A stretch of 64,000 bases of DNA from an uncultured Lachnospiraceae bacterium. GTDB taxonomy: Bacteria; Bacillota; Clostridia; Lachnospirales; Lachnospiraceae. The notes under the pieces were generated by a model. That model saw only the letters and a program-made list of their open reading frames with translations. It was not told the origin of the DNA and searched no databases. The DNA lies in contig CANQEL010000001.1 in the NCBI GenBank assembly GCA_947594855.1, forward strand, positions 124,001 to 188,000, given 5' to 3'. How positions within the stretch are numbered: the stretch's first letter is position 1; every line of letters begins with the position of its first letter. The position numbers were made by a program, and so were the translations under genes. Below are positions 63,328 through 64,000 of the stretch, one piece after another.

Positions 63328-64000
63328 TCACCCTTTCCTTTCCACATTTATGTTACCCTTACGGTATCTCATATCACCACTTGTTTTCCAGCTTACATCC
63401 TGACGTTTATCATTATAATACACCGTCGTTACGCAGTACTCACCATTTTCATATCCATAACCGTCTCCGGAATCTTCATACATTTCAAATTTGCCGTCGG
63501 CTCCTGCATATATAAGAAGCGTAATATCTTTTCCTTCCATATCAGCCGTACTGACCGAAGGCTTTGTTGTTGGAATTATTGAACCGGCTCTTACGAATAC
63601 CGGTATATAATCCAAAGAAATCTCTACTGTAATCTCCTGTCCGCCGTTATAGCATTTATCGGTATACCAGTCGTACCATTTATCCGTATTTTTACCGGGA
63701 AGATATACAGTTTTATGTCTGTCTGCATCTTTAACTTCTTTACTGCCCGCCTCATAATATACAGGCTCAGTAACCGGACATACCATAAGCGCAGGACCAA
63801 ACATATACTGTGAAGATATTTTTCCTGCCCTGATATCATTTGGAAAATCATATATTAAAGGCCGCATAATCAGCCCGTCATTTTTCCATGCGTTTCCCGC
63901 AAGTGAATATATATAAGGCATAAGCCTGTAGCGGAGCCTGTTTGCTGCAAGCAGAGCGTCATAAAAGGGTTCGCCCTCTTTTCCAAAATTCCAGGGTTCT
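63328..64000 (-). CDS. Glycoside hydrolase family 31 protein, C-terminal part (partial)
   Basis: At least 223 codons continuing beyond the right edge. The visible part begins EPWNFGKEGEPFYDALLAAN and covers RYRLMPYIYSLAG and QYMFGPALMVCPVTEP, the end of the GH31 catalytic barrel, then the beta-sandwich domains (TVYLPG..KWYDWYTD; IPVFVRAGSIIP). The catalytic nucleophile lies outside the window. Activity could be alpha-glucosidase or alpha-xylosidase. Its stop is only 6 nt before nikMN, so the transporter genes may share its transcript. Confidence 0.9.
   Translation of the reverse strand, partial: EPWNFGKEGEPFYDALLAANRLRYRLMPYIYSLAGNAWKNDGLIMRPLIYDFPNDIRAGKISSQYMFGPALMVCPVTEPVYYEAGSKEVKDADRHKTVYLPGKNTDKWYDWYTDKCYNGGQEITVEISLDYIPVFVRAGSIIPTTKPSVSTADMEGKDITLLIYAGADGKFEMYEDSGDGYGYENGEYCVTTVYYNDKRQDVSWKTSGDMRYRKGNINVERKG

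Overview
The window is low-GC Firmicutes DNA. Gene order, Shine-Dalgarno motifs and protein families (BspA-type LRR surface proteins with Big_2 domains, a dcw cluster with two tandem SpoVD/FtsI-type PBPs, an FtsZ beginning with a TTG-coded LEI) point to a gut-type Clostridia, most likely Lachnospiraceae. The species cannot be fixed from the sequence alone. Nearly everything is on the minus strand; the exceptions are one cysteine-peptidase-like gene (18.6-19.5 kb) and one ABC exporter operon (44.2-48.3 kb).

0-10 kb: an apparent operon led by a good sigma-A promoter, purM-purN-purD-glyA-LUD protein-topB-left-handed beta-helix protein-GT-C glycosyltransferase, followed by the start of an Fe-S scaffold gene. 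It joins late purine synthesis with one-carbon supply. 10-19.5 kb: two large secreted BspA-like LRR proteins. The second (16.2-18.1 kb) has a tract of nine G residues exactly between a consensus -35 and -10, and is flanked by two inverted copies of a ~130-bp palindromic element. 19.5-31.6 kb: a ThyX-like gene and the division/wall cluster mraZ-rsmH-ftsL-PBP-PBP-murD-ftsW-murA-ftsQ-ftsZ, with a MraZ operator, but with no mraY or murG. 31.7-33.6 kb: a yoaK-type membrane protein and ychF.

33.7-44.1 kb: accessory material. A three-gene toxin-antitoxin operon, a FtsX-type ABC permease and its ATPase, a YhcG-type PDDEXK nuclease whose gene and promoter carry near-identical palindromes, a second truncated FtsX paralogue sharing a 109-bp near-identical patch with the first, and a GC-richer pair (sugar-binding-type lipoprotein plus membrane diguanylate cyclase) that looks like a ligand-to-c-di-GMP sensor. 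44.2-48.3 kb: ATPase, lipoprotein and two ABC-2 type permeases on the plus strand.

48.3-60 kb: an untidy accessory region with a frameshifted pseudogene, an AAA ATPase/TOPRIM pair resembling two-gene OLD/AbiL/PARIS-type defence modules, a peptidase E-like protein, a CPBP protease, a small lipoprotein family present as one intact and two broken copies, an HD-domain pseudogene, RtcB, a peptidoglycan amidase, a DUF1871 protein, and several short repeats. 60-64 kb: larE with a nickel-type ECF transporter (fused NikMN, NikQ, NikO), which supplies the sulfur-transfer and nickel steps for the lactate racemase cofactor, followed by the 3' part of a GH31 glycosidase.
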